Source: Caulobacter sp. BK020 (GTDB lineage: Bacteria; Pseudomonadota; Alphaproteobacteria; Caulobacterales; Caulobacteraceae). From it: DNA of 64,000 bases. The stretch is taken from contig NZ_SLZL01000002.1 of NCBI RefSeq assembly GCF_004342605.1, positions 124,001 through 188,000 of the forward strand, read 5' to 3'. The notes below the pieces were generated by a model, which did not search any database, had not been told where the DNA came from, and saw only the letters and a list, made by a program, of their open reading frames with translations. A program made the translations under genes and the position numbers. Shown here one piece after another: positions 59,750 to 64,000 of this stretch. How positions within the stretch are numbered: the first letter of the stretch is position 1; every line of letters starts with the position of its first letter.

Positions 59750-60511
59750 ATGACCCTTTCGCTGACCACGCCCCGGCCGCTGATCGCCGGAAACTGGAAG
59801 ATGTTCGGCCTGGAGGCCTCGCTCGACGAGGCCCGCGCGGTCGCCGCGGCGGTCGCCGCCAAGCCGCCCGCCGCCCGGGTCGCGATCTGCCCGGCCGCGA
59901 CCTTGCTGCACCGGATGACCCAGGCCATGGCCGGCGAGGCGGTGATCGTCGGGGGGCAGGATTGTCATCCCGCCGAAGCGGGGCCCCACACCGGCGACAT
60001 TTCGGCCGCCATGCTGGCCGACGCCGGCGCCCGGCTGGTGATTCTGGGCCATTCCGAGCGTCGCGCCGCCTACCAGGAAAGCGACGCCCTGGTCGCGGCC
60101 AAGGTCGAGGCCGCCCTGGCCGCCGGCCTGGAGCCGATCGTCTGTTTCGGCGAGACCTGCGACCAGCGCGACGCCGGCCAGGCCGAGGCGGTGGTCACCG
60201 GCATGGCCCGCGGCTCGCTGCCCGCCTCGCTGGCGGGACAGGCCTTCGCGGTGGCCTACGAGCCGGTCTGGGCGATCGGCACGGGCCGGACCCCGACCCC
60301 GGCCGACATCGAGCACGTCCACCGCGCGTTGCGGGCGGTGCTGGTCGAGCGGTTCGGCGACCACGGGGCCGGCGTGCCGATTCTCTATGGCGGCTCGGTG
60401 AAGCCCGACAACGCCCGCCAGATCCTGTCCACCCCCGAGGTCGGCGGCGCCCTGGTCGGCGGCGCCTCGCTGAAGGCGGCGGACTTCCTGGCGATCATCG
60501 CGGCGGCTTAG
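59750..60511 (+). CDS. tpiA: triosephosphate isomerase
   Basis: A 253-residue TIM-barrel enzyme interconverting glyceraldehyde 3-phosphate and dihydroxyacetone phosphate. The catalytic set is present: Asn15 and Lys17 in IAGNWKMFG, His101 in LVILGHSERR and Glu171 in VAYEPVWAIGTGR. ILYGGSVKPDNA and GALVGGASLKAADF form the phosphate grip. ATG 59750. It is divergent from ppiD and has 0.8 kb of non-coding DNA after it. Confidence 0.97.
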   Translation: MTLSLTTPRPLIAGNWKMFGLEASLDEARAVAAAVAAKPPAARVAICPAATLLHRMTQAMAGEAVIVGGQDCHPAEAGPHTGDISAAMLADAGARLVILGHSERRAAYQESDALVAAKVEAALAAGLEPIVCFGETCDQRDAGQAEAVVTGMARGSLPASLAGQAFAVAYEPVWAIGTGRTPTPADIEHVHRALRAVLVERFGDHGAGVPILYGGSVKPDNARQILSTPEVGGALVGGASLKAADFLAIIAAA

Positions 60512-60630
60512 GGGCGGGGCCGCTGGGGACATGCGCTCACGGCAGGGAGTCGGTCGGTTTGCAGGGCGCCCCGCGTGAGTGCGCGTCCCCGGCGTCTGCT
60601 TTTGCGTATTCAACCTTCTCCCCAAATCCG

Positions 60631-60745
60631 CTCATCCCGGCGAAGGCCGGGACCCAAGCCGAGTCGGCCAACCGATCGCGGACGTCCCGTTCCGCCGCGC
60701 CCTGTCCGGACGGGCTGCTTGGGTCCCGACCTTCGTCGGGATGAG
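60631..60745. repeat. large inverted repeat (REP/BIME-like)
   Basis: Arms of 29 bp at 60631-60659 and 60717-60745 match in inverted orientation at 27 of 29 positions, and each arm has its own short hairpin (CCCGGCGAAGGCCGGG in the left arm). The CTCATCCCGGCGAAGGCCGGG motif is a common alphaproteobacterial intergenic repeat. It lies 120 bp after tpiA and may help terminate or stabilise that transcript. Confidence 0.8.
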
Positions 60746-61243
60746 TGGACGTTGAAGGTTATGCTCGGGCTATCGGCGACAAACCCCAGCGATTTCAACG
60801 CTCTGAACTTTCTCGATCCCAATCGATCCTCACCCTTCCGAACCACCCTTATCCTGGTCTCACCTCGTCGCAGGGAAAGGGCGCATGGCCAGCGACCGAT
60901 GCGGCGGCGGGGGGCGATCGAGCGGGACTGGGCTGGAGGGGGTTACTCCAGCGTGTCCGGGGAGCCTGGCGTTGCAGGACCCGCCCGCCGTCGGCGTCGA
61001 ACGGGGACAAAGCGCGTGATTTGCCCATAGGCCCGCGCCCCCGGCGTCTGGTTTCTCCCGAAAGGGATCGAGACCGGGTCCGGCTAAGCGTTAACAGCGC
61101 TGCCCACCGGACGCTGGCGGAAAACGAGCGCGCGGAGCGATCGGGCTTCGTCGAAACGGTATTTATCAAAAGAACTCCGGACGATGTCCGGCGCTCCGCG
61201 ACCCTTTCCATACGCTCAGCGAGAGATCGCGTGAGGACGCTAA
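60746..61243. other. non-coding stretch with no supported gene
   Basis: Open frames exist on both strands but none has a good start, RBS or family pattern; their composition looks like random GC-rich DNA. CTGGAG and CTCCAG around 60931-60950 can form a small hairpin. No tRNA or tmRNA fold was seen. It may be remnant DNA tied to the flanking palindromes. Confidence 0.4.
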
Positions 61244-61288
61244 CACTTGCCCCCACCTGACCGCGAAGCGGTCCGTAGGGGGCAAGTG
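61244..61288. repeat. long hairpin repeat after the acetyltransferase gene
   Basis: CACTTGCCCCC (61244-61254) pairs perfectly with GGGGGCAAGTG (61278-61288), and inside it GACCGC (61259-61264) pairs with GCGGTC (61268-61273). The structure sits 15 bp beyond the 3' end of the minus-strand acetyltransferase gene, a usual place for such intergenic palindromes in Caulobacterales. It lacks a T-run. Confidence 0.75.
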
Positions 61289-61303
61289 ATCGCCGCCAGG
61301 AGC

Positions 61304-61822
61304 CTAGAACAACAACCCGTAAAGCCGGCAGTCGCGACGCTCGCCGTCGCGGTCGACATGGCCCTTCAGGTAGCCTTCCTGCTCGAAGCCCAGCTTCTGC
61401 AGCACCTTCTCGGCCCGGGAGTCGCCCACATGGGTGCGGGCGATCATCCGCTTGAGGCCCAGGGAGGAGGCGCAGTGGGCCAGCAGGGCGGCGGCGGCCT
61501 CGGTGGCGTAGCCCTGGCCCCAGCCGTCGCGGGCGATGATGAAGCCCAGCTCGCCGCGGTGATGGCGCCAGTCCAGGTCGACCAGCTCGCAATAGCCCAG
61601 GAAACGGCCCGTCTCGACATGGCGGATCGCCCAGTACAGCGCCCGGCGCTCCTCCATCTCGGCCACCTGGGCGGCGACCGTGGCCTCGACCTCGTCGGGA
61701 TCCTCGATGGGGTCGCGATCCCAGTGCGCCATCACCTCCGGATCGCTGAGGAACGGGTAGAGGAGGGGAGCATCCTCGACGGTCATGGGGGCGAGGCTGA
61801 GGCGTTCGGTCTCGAGGATCAT
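61304..61822 (-). CDS. GNAT family N-acetyltransferase (RimJ/RimL type)
   Basis: A 172-residue acetyltransferase. It starts MILETERLSLAPMTVEDAPL, typical of the RimJ-like branch, and has the acetyl-CoA loop in FIIARDGWGQGYATEAAAAL (motif A, QGYATEA) and GLKRMIARTHVGDSRAEKVL, then KLGFEQEGYLKGH. The substrate is unknown. ATG 61822 matches the family N-terminus. It is flanked by the palindromic gap and, divergently, by secG. Confidence 0.9.
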   Translation of the reverse strand: MILETERLSLAPMTVEDAPLLYPFLSDPEVMAHWDRDPIEDPDEVEATVAAQVAEMEERRALYWAIRHVETGRFLGYCELVDLDWRHHRGELGFIIARDGWGQGYATEAAAALLAHCASSLGLKRMIARTHVGDSRAEKVLQKLGFEQEGYLKGHVDRDGERRDCRLYGLLF

Positions 61823-61974
61823 GCGCGAGGATGGATCCGATGTGGACGACGGGACGGGCTTGAGTGCGGCCGGTTCATCCCCAGCTATGGCGCGGGCTCG
61901 TCGCAAGTGATAGAGGGGCCGCTTCGTTTTTCGCGGCGGAAGCGTCCGTCGCCTGGCTCGAGATCGATTTCGAC

Positions 61975-62523
61975 ATGCTCATCGGCGTCCTGCTGACCAT
62001 CAACATCATCGTTTGCATCGCGCTGATCGCCATCGTGCTGATGCAGCGTTCCGAGGGCGGCGCCTTGGGCATGGGCGGCGGCGGCGGCGGTTTCATGACC
62101 GCCCGCGGCGCCGGCGACCTTTTGACCCGCACCACCTGGATCCTGTTCTCGATCTTCCTGGTCATCAGCCTGGCCCTGACCATCCTGACTGGCCGCATGG
62201 GCGCCAGCAACTCGGTCGTCGATCGCCTGAAGCTGGACGGCCTGGACAGCAAGACCCTGAACGCCGCGCCGCTGCCGGCCGGTCCGACCGCGCCGGCCCC
62301 GACCACCTCGGCCCCGGCGACCACCGCGCCGTCGACCGCCGCCCCGGCCGCGATCGAGGCCCCGACCCCGACCATCAGCGCCCCGACCCCGACCGTCTCG
62401 GCGCCCAGGCCGGCCGCCTCGACCGCCAAGCCGCCGGCCAAGGCCGAGGCGAAGGCGCCCGCCGCCGCGCCGGTCCCGGTGATCAACGCCCCGGCTCCGG
62501 CCGAGCAACAGCCGGCCCAATAA
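61975..62523 (+). CDS. secG: preprotein translocase subunit SecG
   Basis: A 182-residue inner-membrane protein of the SecYEG channel. Two helices (LIGVLLTINIIVCIALIAIV and TTWILFSIFLVISLALTILT) flank the conserved LMQRSEGGALGMGGG and GFMTARGAGDLLTR loop. The C-terminal half (from about residue 95) is an Ala/Pro/Thr-rich low-complexity tail, longer than in E. coli but common in alphaproteobacteria. ATG 61975 was chosen at the first helix. pyrG follows by 77 bp. Confidence 0.93.
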   Translation: MLIGVLLTINIIVCIALIAIVLMQRSEGGALGMGGGGGGFMTARGAGDLLTRTTWILFSIFLVISLALTILTGRMGASNSVVDRLKLDGLDSKTLNAAPLPAGPTAPAPTTSAPATTAPSTAAPAAIEAPTPTISAPTPTVSAPRPAASTAKPPAKAEAKAPAAAPVPVINAPAPAEQQPAQ

Positions 62524-62594
62524 GGGCCGGCGAGATTTTACTGTTGATGAACGCCGGTCTTTTCCCCGGCGAGGTCGAATCACGCCTAATCTGA

Positions 62595-64000
<1,406 letters not shown>

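Noticed and set aside
60745..61260. 171-codon plus-strand open frame after tpiA
   Set aside because: No RBS, no recognisable domain, low-complexity Arg/Ser-rich product and start inside a repeat arm.

Overview
The window is GC-rich chromosomal DNA from an alphaproteobacterium, most likely a Caulobacter species. The evidence is the gene order (nuo operon; tsf-pyrH-frr-uppS-cdsA-dxr-rseP-bamA-lpxD-fabZ-lpxA-lpxI-lpxB; gltA-gltX-comEC-lexA; trpCDG-trpE-ppiD-tpiA-secG-pyrG), the use of LpxI for lipid A synthesis, a 29-residue SidA-like gene directly before dnaE, and alphaproteobacterial LexA boxes of the GTTC-N7-GTTC type. Apart from a small accessory patch it is housekeeping DNA, and coding density is very high with many 1-4 bp stop/start overlaps.

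Layout. 1-8.3 kb: the end of nuoG, then nuoH, two tiny lipoprotein genes, and nuoI-J-K-L-M-N of respiratory complex I. 8.3-13 kb: biotin protein ligase, CoaX, RNase J, a rhomboid protease, methylmalonyl-CoA epimerase and a DUF1467 membrane protein. 13.3-16.6 kb: prolyl-tRNA synthetase and the LolCE/LolD lipoprotein exporter; a nucleoside hydrolase runs the other way. 17.7-21.3 kb: a 29-residue SidA-type cell-division inhibitor under a LexA-like operator, then the replicative polymerase DnaE.

21.4-25.8 kb is the accessory patch. It holds a DUF5076 protein, a GFA-type zinc protein, a heavily decayed IS5-family transposase, a secreted protein of unknown function, a HAD phosphatase, and an HNH nuclease gene whose upstream region contains nine perfect tandem copies of an octamer. 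26-41 kb is the rpsB-tsf / pyrH-frr-uppS-cdsA-dxr-rseP-bamA-skp-lpxD-fabZ-lpxA-lpxI-lpxB block, which links translation, isoprenoid carrier, phospholipid, outer-membrane protein assembly and lipid A synthesis. 41-43 kb: a FliK-like protein and a stand-alone FlhB C-domain protein. 43-50.7 kb: a GyrI-like protein, citrate synthase, glutamyl-tRNA synthetase, ComEC, a glutathione S-transferase broken by one stop codon, a second GFA protein and LexA. 51-57.6 kb: a YcxB-like protein, trpC-D-G, a divergent cluster of one putative OB-fold protein plus two DUF488 proteins, and trpE. 57.6-64 kb: PpiD, TpiA, an 0.8 kb stretch with palindromic repeats, a GNAT acetyltransferase, SecG and the start of PyrG.

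The most interesting items are the SidA/LexA wiring with lexA itself in the same window, the octamer array between the HNH gene and rpsB, the OB-fold/DUF488 cluster set into the trp region, the lipoprotein pair inside the nuo operon, and the FliK/FlhB-C pair. All calls rest on reading the sequence and on knowledge of the families; no database search was run.
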